Shown here: positions 45,864 to 57,300 of the stretch, piece after piece | Numbering within the stretch: position 1 is the stretch's first letter | How the letters are laid out: each line of letters opens with the position of its first letter | Assembly: GCA_013146195.2 (NCBI GenBank) | Contig: CM028377.1 | Span: 169,363,824-169,427,823, forward strand | From: Codonopsis lanceolata | Lineage: Eukaryota; Streptophyta; Magnoliopsida; Asterales; Campanulaceae | DNA: 64,000 nucleotides | Reading direction: 5' to 3' | Notes under the pieces: model-generated | What the model was told of the DNA's origin: nothing | The model's input: the letters and a program-made list of their open reading frames with translations, nothing else | Database searches by the model: none | Translations under genes and position numbers: made by a program

Positions 45864-46816
45864 TGAAAGAACGCGATACCACGGATTCTCGATATGAGTC
45901 AATGTGTATACCAATGTTGCAGTGATTGTTGCAACAATGGCAGTCACAATGAAAACAACAACTAATAGCAAAAACAGTAGCAGCGGAAGATTGTATAGAA
46001 ATTCAGTTTCTAACAGATTTTTGAAGACAAATTTTAATCAAAAACAATCTACAAGTTTAATACTTGTAGATTAAGCCTAAAAACAATCTACAAGTTTAAT
46101 ACTTGTAGATCAAGCCTCAAGGCCACACAAAATTTACTAAAATCAATAATGTTTTACAATGAATAACTTAGCAAAAATTCTCACAAGATATAGTATCTTA
46201 GAGAATCAAAAATCCCACATAAACAACTAAACCAAACGTGGGAAGAAAAGAACGATTCACTTCTAAAAAACAAAAAAGGAAGCACAAAGATCGAAGATTC
46301 GAGGATTCAATGACGCCAATGTTGCATTATCGAAGTTTCAAACGGCTGCGTGCAACTTGAAGAAAGGAACTTCAAGATCTAGCTCTCGGCTTCAAATAAT
46401 TTATCTCTCTCTTAAGGCGTTCTCTAAAGCTCTACACCTCCTCGAAATCCAGCCTTCAATATATATACACAAACCTACAAAGCCACAGCAAGAGAGAAAC
46501 CTTCCTACTAGGAAAGAGATTAGCTATCGAAACTGCAAGATATCTTTCTAACAAAACTATGATACATGGAATAACTAAATTATTTGCAGAGATTTAGTTA
46601 CCAAAAATATATTGATCAAATCTTTTGAAAGATTTGAAAGATCAAATCTTTTGAAAGATTTGAAAGATTTTCCTATAAAAAAAAAACAAACTAATCTACC
46701 AAAAGTATTCTAAACAAAATCTAACACCTAAATAAACATTGACTAATTTAAAATCCTTCTTTGACCAAGAAAGGTGAAAACAAGATAAAATAGGTCATGC
46801 CTATTTTACCCTTACA
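45864..46816 (-). repeat. 5' LTR of the copia element (953 bp)
   Basis: Direct copy of 42085-43086 with several small deletions and its own ~44-bp tandem duplication at about 46035-46118 (unit caatctacaagtttaatact), absent from the other LTR. The PBS lies just left of it. Confidence 0.93.
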
Positions 46817-46821
46817 CTCTT

Positions 46822-46910
46822 GATACCAAAAAATGACATTGCAAAATTGACATTTGAAAGAAATATATCCTAAATCCACGTATTCTATATGATTCAAAGG
46901 AAAGATAAAC
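46822..46910 (-). pseudogene. Helitron Rep relic, N-terminal zinc-finger piece
   Basis: Minus strand HIEYVDLGYISFKCQFCNVI then FWYQER. On removing the copia element and one CTCTT copy, this joins in frame to the 42084 side (FWYQER|I, stop, KKVLKCQNPSFSQCC), giving the C-x2-C ... C-C cluster at the start of plant Helitron Rep proteins. So the copia element landed inside the Rep gene. Confidence 0.8.
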
Positions 46911-46965
46911 TTTTATTATTATCAGATTTCATTTTGGTGGGAACTTTCCAAATTATGCACCTCTT

Positions 46966-46968
<3 letters not shown>

Positions 46969-47004
<36 letters not shown>
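46969..47004. repeat. (AT)18 microsatellite
   Basis: Uninterrupted AT dinucleotide. Confidence 0.95.
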
Positions 47005-47007
<3 letters not shown>

Positions 47008-47627
47008 AAAAGTCCAAAGCTTCTGTAAACTTATTGATGATGTAAATATTCATCTTTATTTATTCCACTATTTTGCTTTGCAAATTTATTGATAATTTAA
47101 ATATTCCTCTTTATTACATTATTTTGGGTTCACATTTGCCATCATGAAATTCTTAACATTGTTTATTTACTTTAATAACTTTATCATGCTATCGCCCCTT
47201 ATTCTAATAACATATTTGTAATTATGTTTTCCTAAAATACAAGAAAAGATAAAGGAATTTTTGTATAGAATATACTTCTTCTGTTAAAAAAATATATATA
47301 GTCTCACTTTTTTTGGGTTCCAAAAAATTATTCCATTTCTAAATTTAAACATATAAATTTTCATTTTTTTAAAAATCTGTCTTTTACACAAAAAAGTGTT
47401 GACAAATTTAGCGAAAATTATAGAAAATGCTTAGAAGTAAAATATAACCTTGAAATTTTTGACTCATTAAATTATTTATTTATTTATTATTATTTAAAAC
47501 AAAGGACTGCACTTAAACTAGATATTATTTGGTTGTGATGATGTCATGCCAGATTTTGCACCGTGGGTAATATGGGAATGACTGATCATATATGTCATTG
47601 GGCATGGGTTGTTCATATGAAATCCCT
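47005..47627. other. AT-rich stretch, no gene seen
   Basis: AT-rich intertransposon DNA with a short (ATTT)n run near 47476. No gene or terminus recognised. Confidence 0.5.
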
Positions 47628-49829
47628 CCGACGTGCAGAGGCGGACGCACAGTCGCCAAACTGGGTGCAAGTGATGACACTTTAAATTTTTTATTTTTTA
47701 TTTCACCTTGTAAAATGACGTCGTTTTACAAGGTGATCCACATATCATTTTCAACGTGACCCACCTATCATTTTCAGTGACCCACCTTCAATTTCCTAAG
47801 TCGCTAAGAGCCTAAAAGAAAGAGAGGGAGGGAGACGGGACCTTAGGGCTCAGACCTATGTCGCTGCCCGCTGTACACGATACACCATCGCCGTCCGTCG
47901 AACTAAGGGACTAAGTCTGATTGTTTGAGTGAGGAGTCGTCACTTGCCGAGTCGGCCCAATCGGGGAAGAAAAACTGGGAATTGGAATTGCCGAATTAGG
48001 GATTTGGGAAAGGGAAACACTATTTGACTCAAAGAGAGAGAGAAGAGACTGAGCAATCTTCACATAAATCACAATTATAAATCGGAAAAGGACAAAACAC
48101 TTTAGTGTTGTTTCACTTTTCACAGTTCACTTTATCAAAATCAAATAGCAAACAAGGTTTGTCTCATTGTCTGATTGTTCTATTTATGACCTATTTAATT
48201 TTTAATGTTTGTTTATCTTTTATTTTAATAATATTAATAAAATATTATTGGTTTGAAACTTTGAATCATTGAATTTGAATATTCAAATGTTTGATGTCTA
48301 AAATTAGGGCTTTTTTTATTTGGTTGGTTGAAAACTTTGAATTAGGGCTTGATGTTATATTCAAAATTGGGGCTTTTTTTATTTACATATTTATTTGGGT
48401 GCAAATTGTGAATTTGTTACTTATTTGTGCTATTGTTACATGTTACATGTTTAGTTGTTTAAATTGTAATCTTTAAATTGTGAATTTTGGTTTTTGTCTC
48501 CTCAATAGGGTTAGAGGTTTTTTTGACAATTAAGGGAATATGGAGAGATTTTTTAAACGAAAATTGACAGAAATTGGAATTGATAGTTCTAGTGGTGCAT
48601 CTCCTAGTACTCAACATTCTGTTCCCATAACTTCAACTAGGAAAGATTTTGTTGATTTGAATGGTCTTCCTTTAGATCCTATAGAAAAGAAAAAGATGTT
48701 TGAATTTCACCAAAACCAGGTTGATGAAATTAGAAGAACTTATCTATTAAAGGAACCTTGTCATCCCCGTGACCATGATTTCCCTCAGAAAATGATGAGA
48801 AATAAAATGTGTCGTTTTAATCCTGATTGGTTTGATCAATATGCTAATTGATTAGAGTATAACATGAAAGAAGATAAAACATATTGCTTGTGTTGTTATT
48901 TGTTTAGAGATCAAATCAACAATCAAAATGGTGGGGCAATGGCTTTGCAAAGATTGAGATATTGTGAATGCTATGTCACTTGTTAAAAATACTAGGATGC
49001 GATTGCAAGCGGTAAGAGATAATGGATGTGAATCTCTTCTAGGTGACATCAATGCATTTTGCAATGAAAATAAGATTGATTGTTTGGATATGAATGTTGA
49101 ATATGTTGATGCTCACAGATCTCGACATAGAAGACACATTACTAATGATTTTCATTATTGTGTGGAACGTTTTTATGTCATTATGGATAAGCAGCTTTTC
49201 GAGATTAATGATCGGTTCAATGATGTCAATTATGAGTTGCTTCTTTGTGTAGTGCCCGAGAACTTTCTTGCATTTATTATGATATTTATTTGTTAATCAC
49301 AAAATGATTAATGTTAAACTTGTAATGCTAGCATGTTAGACAAATAGTATTTTGACTTGAGTTTTGAGTTTTAATGAGAACTTGGGTATATCGTGAGTTG
49401 GACTTGTGCAGTAGCACGTTTGGTGTACAATTGTGTTATTTATGTGTTTTGCATTATTTATGTGTTTTAGGTTGTGTACTTGGGTAATTGCTCTACGAGA
49501 GTCAATTTGAACTCAAGATATGTTGGGCTTGATGTGTGACATATTTAAAGTCCATATTGAACTTTGGTTATATTGGTTATGATTTATAACGTTGGAATAA
49601 GAAAGGACATGTTAGAGCTAGAAAATATATATTTTCGGCTAAATTGACCTGAAGTGTATTGTACATTACGTGTATCTTTTATATTGTTAAAATATATATT
49701 TATTTTAAACTTAACTAATTTATAATAATTAGTTAATGTTTAATTGAGTCTAATCAGTGAATATTTGGTTTGATTATTGACCAAACAATAATGTTGACAC
49801 TTTAATTGACTAATTATAGATTGAATATT

Positions 49830-51189
49830 GGGATAAGTGTACCATTAGTCCCTGAACTTTGGCCAAGCACATCATTAGTCCCCAAACTTTCAAAAGTTTC
49901 ACCACTGACCAAAGTAGGCCTTTTTGGCTCATCAGTGGTCCCTAGTCCCTCACGCCGTTTATTTTCTCCGTTAATGAACAAATGTGCAACTCACGTGAGG
50001 GCATTTTTGTCTTTTCCACAAGCAGTAACTTTTCTGCTGGTTTTTTTTCTCTCTGTTGGGGTAAAATATTTCATTCCATCGCCATTCGGCCATGGCCGAA
50101 GAAGATAAGACCGTCCAAGATGAACAATCTCTCCAAATTCTACTAGCCGACCCTCTCATCAAATCTGCTCAAGAAGCCGAGTCCTCCAAATTTGACTGCT
50201 CTGAACTCGCCAAACAAGCCACCCAACTCACTCAATTCCTCCGTTCCACCGCCCGGATCGTCGCCTTCACTCCCTCCCTCTACGATCGCCCCCTCCGTCG
50301 AATTTCTACCGACGTCTCCAAAAACCTCGACCGAGCCTTATCACTTGTCCGTAAATGCAAACACAGCGGCGTCCTCCGTCAAGTCTTAGCAATCACCACC
50401 ACGTCCAACTTCCGGAAAGTCTCCAACCTTCTTGAATCTTCCATCGCCGACATCAAGTGGCTCCTCTCCATCTTCGACTCCGACGCTGGTACCAACATAT
50501 CCCTCCCACCCATAGCCAGCAACGACCCTATTCTCGCTTGGGTATGGTCCAACATCGCAGCAGTCCAAATGAGTCAACTCAAAGACCGAGTCGAGGCTGC
50601 AAACTCACTCGCTTCCTTGGCTCGCGACAACGATAGATACAAGAAAATGTTTGTTGAAGAAGACGGAATCACCCCTCTACTCAAACTATTGAAAGAAGGA
50701 GCTTCGTCGGAAGCTCAAATCGCCGCTATCAAGGCCACAACTTAGCAACCGATCAACAAAAAGTAAGGCTTATCGCCACTTACTGCTTGTTTCCATTGTC
50801 GTTAAAACCCTTAATGACTCCCCAATTACGGTTCAGGCTGTTTTAGTAAATTTAGTATCTAGAATGGCGGAATTTGATTCTGGTGTTCAAGAAAATCTTG
50901 GGAGAGAGAATGCGACAAGGCCATTAGTCACTCTGTTGTCAATGGTACTGTTTTGGATGAACCAACAGAGAGAAAAACCCAGGAGAAAAGTTGCTGCCTG
51001 TGGAAAAGACAGAAATGCCCTCACGTGAGTTGCACATTTGTTCATTAACGGAGAAAATAAACGACGTGAGGGGCTAGGGACTACTGATGAGCCAAAAAGG
51101 CCTACTTTGGTCAATGGTGAAACTTTTGAAAGTTTGGGGACTAATGATGTGCTTGGCCAAAGTTCAGGGACTAATGATACACTTATCCC
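49830..51189. mobile_element. Pack-MULE with ARO-like cargo
   Basis: TIRs of about 229 bp (49830-50059 and 50962-51189) begin GGGATAAGTGTA on both ends and are almost perfect inverted copies. The 9-bp duplication TTGAATATT is exact (49821-49829, 51190-51198). Long TIR, 9-bp TSD and captured host coding sequence define a Pack-MULE. Its interior (50060-50961) is GC-richer than the surroundings and lacks transposase. Confidence 0.95.
50092..50960 (+). pseudogene. Captured armadillo-repeat gene fragment (ARO family-like)
   Basis: A 217-codon frame starting MAEEDKTVQDEQSLQILLAD 32 bases inside the TIR. It contains the N-terminal helical domain of ARMADILLO REPEAT ONLY proteins: STARIVAFTPSLYDRPLRRI, RALSLVRKCKHSGVLRQVLA, NFRKVSNLLESSIADIKWLL, then PIASNDPILAWVWSNIAAVQ and the first Arm repeat with SLARDNDRYKKMFVEEDGIT. 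A frame break at 50746 follows IKATT; further pieces VKTLNDSPITVQAVLVNLVS and RMAEFDSGVQENLGRENATR lie at about 50800-50930 in another frame, implying an internal deletion. AROs act in polarised growth and actin organisation in pollen tubes and root hairs. Family-level assignment is confident; which ARO is not. No intron in the cargo; the plant ARO genes I know of are intron-poor, so this does not prove retrocopying. Confidence 0.82.
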
Positions 51190-53835
51190 TTGAATATTTT
51201 AAGTTTAGCCAAGTGAATGGTCACTTGCATTTTGGCCGCACAACATGAAGTCAACAATTATTTTCTTTTCTTTTCCTTTGTCTGTGATTTGACCGTGTTT
51301 TCTTAATTTGGTTGGTGGTGTGACCCACAATCTCTTCAATCTTAAAAGCATCAATTGAGCATAGTAGCTCATTTTTCCTTCTCTATCCCTGCCATCCGCC
51401 ACGAGTTATTAAGGATTCCGAACCTTATGCTCAATTTGCAAAATATTTACTCACCCGTTTTAAATTTTGACTTCGCATGGACGTTGTACGTGTTGAGAGT
51501 TACATATACACTTGAATATTTTGTATTTTTACCAATATTTTTCGAAAGAGGTAACTTACTATCCCCTTCCCTTTATATGTAATAAGTGCATACATGTACT
51601 GTTGGCTACCCCCACGTGATTTATTTTGAACTCAGAGTAAAAATACTTTCGTTATTAATTATTGAATATTTGAGTTGATATGTGTATTTAAATGCTTGAG
51701 ATTATTATTTGGGCCGAATTAATTATCAGTGAGATTGTGTTGGGACGAATCTTGCAAATCACAGCGATGCCCAAAATTTATAAATAATAAATAAATGACT
51801 CAACGGAGTCGATTTAGGCACAATAAAATATAAAGAGTGTTTGTATTAGATTCCTACGATATTGGAGAATATTTTGGGTTTGATATTTTATATGAAATAT
51901 CATATATGTGTTAATTATGTTTAAGCAAATAAATGCTTACGTGTTTTAATTCAAGCAAATAAGCATGCTTGTATGTACGTCGAGCCCCCGTACTTGGGAC
52001 TCGATGGTTACTTTTTATTACAAGTAAACAACTACTTGTGCATCGCATTGAGTCTAGCTGACATATGTGGTTGTGTCGACAATGAGACGACAGTAGTCCT
52101 TACAAGAGTTAAATCTCGTAATCACTACGGGTCGTTGCATAGGCCTCTCCCTTGTTATTGGCAGTGACACGGATGTAGCCTTGTTAGAGCAATTCACATG
52201 ACAAACAGAAGGCTAGACTCTTGGGTAAAATTCGGGGTAATGAGACTCCTGATTAAGTCCCAAGGTCATTGGTTCTGGATACTATTGGGTTCAGACATGA
52301 TATCAGCATGTGTACTGCAACAGCAACGCAACTACGATTCTTGGGTAAAACTCGGGGTAATGAGACTCCTGGTTAAGTCCCAAGGTTGGTATTTTCTGGA
52401 TACTATTGGATTCAGACATGGCTTTGGTTTTCAGTTCTATATATTATCAGATTCAGACAGTATATTATATGTATCGTGACAACAACACATCTACAGTGTT
52501 CTTTTGGATTTCTGGTGCAGTTATATATCTGTATTGCTTCAGCAGCACAACTAAAGTGTTTATAGCAGGACAAGTCAAAAGCTCTCTTACAGATTCAGCT
52601 CAGATACAAGTCAGATTGAGATACTGATTTATATCATGTCTATGTGTTTATATTACGTTGAGTCAATGTGCATTATAACATGATCAACGTGAATTGTGTG
52701 CAAGTATATGAATTGCTATACTTGGTGTATCGTATATCGTGTATTATTTATTGGTTATATATGCATAACAACATGTCATATAGATCACGTAGTAACTTAC
52801 TGAGTTTATCACTCACGCCGTTCCTTTTGTTTTCCTTAGATCCCAGCCAGGTCGAGTCGATTTAGATTTATTAGATGATGACAATCTTTGGTGCAAAGAC
52901 TTCAGAGGTCGTATTTTGTTTTGTGAGGACATGAGTTTATAGGAGAGTTATGTAAACTCTTCATTGAGTTTGTGTTTCATATGGTATTATTCATTTGTTA
53001 TCGACGTGTAATGTCGTGCTTGTATATGATACTGTAGTGTTGGTTGGCTTTAGAGCCTAGTGTAGTTCGGGCAGTGGCTTGTTGACTTTGTTATTTTGTT
53101 TATCGGGCTTTGGTGCCGTGGTGTTTTTAATTATCTTATTAGTGGTTAATAATTTGTTAATCAGGTTTTTGTTTAGTCAACTTTTTGCAGGGGCTTTGCA
53201 CGTGTTTTATTTCAGACTAGTGTGTTTTGTTTTGATGTTACACGCTTGACCCAGATTTCATATAGAGATTTGATGTTAGGTCGTGTCACTTTGTGTTACT
53301 AGTTTGAATCCAAGTAATGATTTTCGTGATTTTAATATAGCAACATTGATAAGAATGACTCAATTTTATCCTCATGACTTCTCAGTATTTCAGTGTATGA
53401 CTATTAAAAATCAATTAGAGACATATACTATGGATGCGCGAATAGATGACAGATTCAACTAATTGAAGGGGTTTGGTGATCTATCTACATTGCTAGTGCA
53501 AACAAACAAATATTTGTCGTACCTGCTTGTGAATCGACTTTTGAAGTTAGCGTTGCTTTTCCCGGTAGCAATAGCAAGTGTGGAAAGATGCTTCTTAACA
53601 ATGAATATTGTTAAGACGGATTTGCAAAATCGAATGTGTGATCAATTTTTAAGTGACTCTCTTGTATGTTATATTAAAAAAGAGTTGTTTAATAGCGTTA
53701 CAAATGATGATGTAATTAAATATTTTCATAGTATGAAAATGCGTAGAGAACAATTGTAATTTTTATGATTTTTATGTAATAGTTATAATTGTGAACCCAC
53801 TTTAGAATTTTTCTGGATTCACCACTGCCAACATG

Positions 53836-54328
53836 TGACTTAGTATTCAATCATTTAAAGAGAGAAATATATTAATAATAATTTGTAAGAGAAAATGTAC
53901 AAAGTAGGTTGTTCCATTTTGTTGTAAGGGATATTATTATAATTATTACTTTAAATATTATTATTATTAAAATTATGATTATTGATATTATTGTTAATAT
54001 TACTTTTATTATTATTGCTATTACTATTATTTTATTACTAAAAATATCATTTTTATTGAAAAAATAACTTTTAAATGGGGACGGGAATGGAGGGTTATAA
54101 CTCAAAACACATTCCCATGAGGCAAATAAAAAATGCCTGGGAATATTTGATTATTTTCTCACAAGTAGGCAAACCATTTGAGTGAAGGTCTGAAGGACAC
54201 CTTTCCCTCCATCCCCCCCTCCGCCACGTCTTCCACCGTAACGCTACCGAGCCCTTTTCCCTCTTCACTCCTCGGTTAAACACACACTGACACACAAACA
54301 TTGGCGGTGATAACTGAGAACTAGTGCA
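53836..54328 (+). promoter_or_regulatory. VTE1 upstream region and 5' UTR
   Basis: An (ATT)n-rich low-complexity run (about 53935-54050) gives way at about 54195 to a C/T-rich leader (ctttccctccatcccccc) typical of plant 5' UTRs, ending in actagtgcaATGG. No clear TATA box within the expected distance. The hAT element ends only ~500 bases before the VTE1 start codon, so the proximal promoter sits between them. Confidence 0.5.
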
Positions 54329-57300
54329 ATGGAAGCAAATATGCATACACTTTCCAAAAACTCTCCCTATTTTCAATCTCCAAAATTAGCGCGCTGTTCA
54401 CTGTTCCTGAATTCAACACCTATTCCTTCTATTGATAATGTTAAACTCAGTCAATCTCCGTTAAACCGATCGTTTATAGCTCAAACGAGTCATCTGAAGT
54501 TGAATTCCCGGACCAGTCAACGGCGAATATTTGCCGTTAACTCGGCGTCCACGGCCAACTCGGTCCCGTCGTCTTCGAGCGTTGAAGACAGTGAATCGGA
54601 GGCTAAGGAGTCGTCTGCGAGTCCGGTGTATGTCCCGACGCCGCCGAATCGTGAACTTAGGACTCCTCACAGCGGGTGATTATATCATTTTTCTTGTTAA
54701 TTCTGTCTCCAAATTGCGTTATTTTGATGTCGAATTAGTTTCTTCTTTACAAAATTCGTTCCGTATTGCTACACGTATGATGATTTTTTTTGAATTGCTT
54801 TATGGGGATGATAGGCATGCATGCTTGATTGATGGCCATGGCTTTGAACTTAAAGAGGAACTGTCATAGTTTTGACTTTTCAGGTCAAATAGATTATGTT
54901 TGGATTGATTTTGAACCTACATTTATGAAGTTTTATAAACTCTGATTGTAAGTACTAGGATGAAACAACAAATTAATTCATATAAAATCTTTGTCCAAAA
55001 AATGGTGAAGTTTGTCTATATAACGTCCAACTACAACTCTTTTTATATGGAGGAGGAAGCATGTATATTTCTGAAGAGGAAAAAGAGGCCTAGGAAAAAT
55101 AAAAAAGAAGAATAAATAACAAGTATTCCTGCTACACTGGTTGGATGATTTTTTTTTTTTTTTGATAAGTAACACTGATTGGATGATTATAAAGTGGAGG
55201 ATGAAAATGAGAAATTGGCGCTTTAAATGTTGCTCCATTCGGCCCTAAATGAGTGTCATATTGTTAGTTTTTCATGAAAATCGAGGTAGTTGAGTTTCAA
55301 GCAACTTAACTAATACGTATACATGAATACCCATAAGGTTATGCAGTTAGCACTTCAATTTTCTATCAAGGCACTCTAAGTAATGATTTATTTAGCTTGT
55401 ACATGATTCTTCCTACCTTGTACTTTGGAGTGCCTTGGTTGAAAATAAGAGTGCTAGCATAGGCCATACCCTTACTCTCCACACTATATCATCACGAGTG
55501 CACATTGGGACGTGATAGTTGATACTCCCTCCGTCCCTAAATTATCGTCCCCCTTTCCTTTTTCGTCCGTCCCAAAATAATTGTCCACTTTGAAACGTAC
55601 CTTTTTAGAACATCACTTTTACCACTTTACCCTTACTTTTTCACTCTACTTTAATTATGGGCCACATATACATGGACATTAATGGAAACTACACATTAAA
55701 TAAATATAAATAATTAAGTCAATTACTTTTTCTTAAACTGTGCGCCGGGTCAACCAAGACAATAATTTAGGGACGGAGGGAGTAGATGTGAAGTCAGGAA
55801 ATTCATTAAAAAATGAGAATTGAAAATTTCATTTAGGGACGGAGGAGATATATGTTTTTCTGTTGATTTGGCTTATGAATGCGAAGAAGAATAGGATGAA
55901 CTTTACTGCAATACCTCTGTTACAAGTTGTAGTAACTGCTCAACTGTTGTACGTACACCTCATAAGACCTTGGTGGTTGATCATTTTTTCACTCTACTTT
56001 AATTATGGGCCACATATACATGGACATTAATGGAAACTACACATTAAATAAATATAAATAATTAAGTCAATTACTTTTTCTTAAACTGTGCTCCGGGTCA
56101 ACCAAGACAATAATTTAGGGACGGAGGGAGTAGATGTGAAGTCAGGAAATTCATTAAAAAATGACAATTGAAAATTTCATTTAGGGACGGAGGAAATACA
56201 TGTTTTTCTGTTGATTTGGCTTATGAATGCGAAGAAGAATAGGATGAACTTTACTGCACAACCGCTGTTACAAGTTGTAGTAACTGCTCAACTGTTGTAT
56301 GTACACCTCATAAGACCTTGGTGGTTGATCTTTTTTAGTTTACGGTGTTGCTACTGCCAAGCAAAGTTGGCATTTGAAAGTAATTTTTGTGTGTGAAAGC
56401 ATGTGCATACTTAGCAACTTCATGCTCTACCTCTAGCTGGTGTATGATTTTTTTTGGCAATGGTGCCACAGTTAGGTTTACGACATTCTTTTCTCTAGCA
56501 TGTCATGCTTACTAGGGCTGTAAGGCATAACAATTTCATACTGCTGTGTGCCATTTGGATCTCGAAACAGGTACCACTTTGATCGAACTACAAGGAAATT
56601 TTTTGAAGGTTGGTACTTCAAGGTATCGATACCTGAACGGCGGCAGAGCTTCTGCTTTATGTATTCTATCGAGAATCCAGCCTTCCCTAAGAAATTGAGC
56701 AAATTGGAGGAACTACAGCATGGACCTCGATTTACAGGAGCAGGGGCTCAAATTCTAGGCGCTGATGATAAGTATATTTGCGAATACACTGAAGATTCTC
56801 CTAACTTTTGGGCAAGTAAGTTTAACAATTAATCTGTTTTAGTAATGCCCTTATCTATAATGACCACATTTATTATTTCAAGATGGGTTTTAGCTAGTAT
56901 ATATAGATTAGTCGCTGTAGGGATTGATTTTGTTTCAGTAAGTAGTGATGTGAATCTCTTACATCAGTATGTTCTCACTCATATCTTGAACCAAGTTGCT
57001 GGTAAAATTTATTTTTCCACTTTTTAAAGTTGAGCAGTGTGAAAGGAGGATCTTTCATTTTGGCTGCTGTTTGTTACATTAGCTTAAGTATTACATTCTT
57101 AACTTCAGCATTGGTGGTTAATTAAGTGAATTATGTAGATAATTGGAAGTACAATTTGCTTTCCTTTCTCATTCTTTCTTGCAGTAGCTATGGAAAATGC
57201 ATGTTCATCTTGTTTTAATGATACACGCTAAACCCTCTGAATTGGTTTTAGAATATGTATCTCAGTCATTTAATTGAGTTCCTTAATACATAGGTAGGCA

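Larger units (their letters stand above)
42085..46816 (-). mobile_element. Ty1/copia retrotransposon, deletion derivative (4.7 kb)
   Basis: LTRs 42085-43086 and 45864-46816 (plus strand TGAAAGAACGCG...CCCTTACA) are flanked by CTCTT (42080-42084, 46817-46821). Minus orientation is shown by a perfect PBS just inside the right LTR (minus strand TGGTATCAGAGCC, about 45849-45861) and a purine tract AAAGGGGGAGAT next to the left LTR. Only gag, a piece before RT, and the RNase H tail remain; protease, integrase and most of RT are deleted. Gag and pol style resemble the SIRE/Maximus group, but that placement is tentative. Confidence 0.93.
49248..53288. mobile_element. Nested LTR-like element, related to 24455-27019
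   Basis: Begins TGTAGTGCCCGAGAAC, ends GGTCGTGTCA and is flanked by CTTTG (49243-49247, 53289-53293). Removing the Pack-MULE inside leaves about 2.67 kb, close to the 2.57 kb of the first element. Shared order of features: start CCCGAGAAC/CCCGAAAC; hairpin GACTCAACGGAGTC (51797-51810); gagtctagctgacat; and a polypyrimidine-AG then atcccagccaggtc (about 52839). No protein domain seen. The 52198-52405 segment contains a degenerate ~120-bp tandem repeat (gactcctggttaagtcccaa). Confidence 0.85.
48540..53759 (+). pseudogene. hAT transposase (ZMYM1/TTF-finger type), split and deleted
   Basis: Starts MERFFKRKLTEIGIDSSSGA at 48540. The TTF-type finger follows: TYLLKEPCHPRDHDFPQKMM, CRFNPDWFDQYAN, one stop at 48849, and YCLCCYLFRDQINNQNGG. 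A deletion near 48955 removes most of the central DUF4371-like region. The frame resumes with NAMSLVKNTRMRLQAVRDNG, FHYCVERFYVIMDKQLFEIN and ELLLCV up to 49247. After the LTR-like insertion it continues in frame from 53289: TSLNPSNDFRDFNIATL, DFSVFQCMTIKNQLETYTMD, one stop at 53459, then the hAT dimerisation segment FPVAIASVERCFLTMNIVKT ending at 53759. The clean frame junction supports the insertion model. Non-functional. Confidence 0.9.
47636..53827 (+). mobile_element. hAT element with TTF-finger transposase, carrying nested insertions
   Basis: The left end CAGAGGCGGACGCAC and the complement of the right end CAGTGGTGAATCC form a hAT TIR (CAGxGGxGxA). The flanks ccgacgtg (47628-47635) and ccaacatg (53828-53835) are an 8-bp duplication with two mismatches. 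Without the 4-kb insertion at 49248 the element would be ~2.1 kb. Transposase relics of the same orientation lie inside, so this was an autonomous-type copy that lost its middle. Confidence 0.88.

Noticed and set aside
54461..54670. Arg-rich minus-strand ORF over VTE1 exon 1
   Set aside because: A shadow of the transit-peptide coding sequence.
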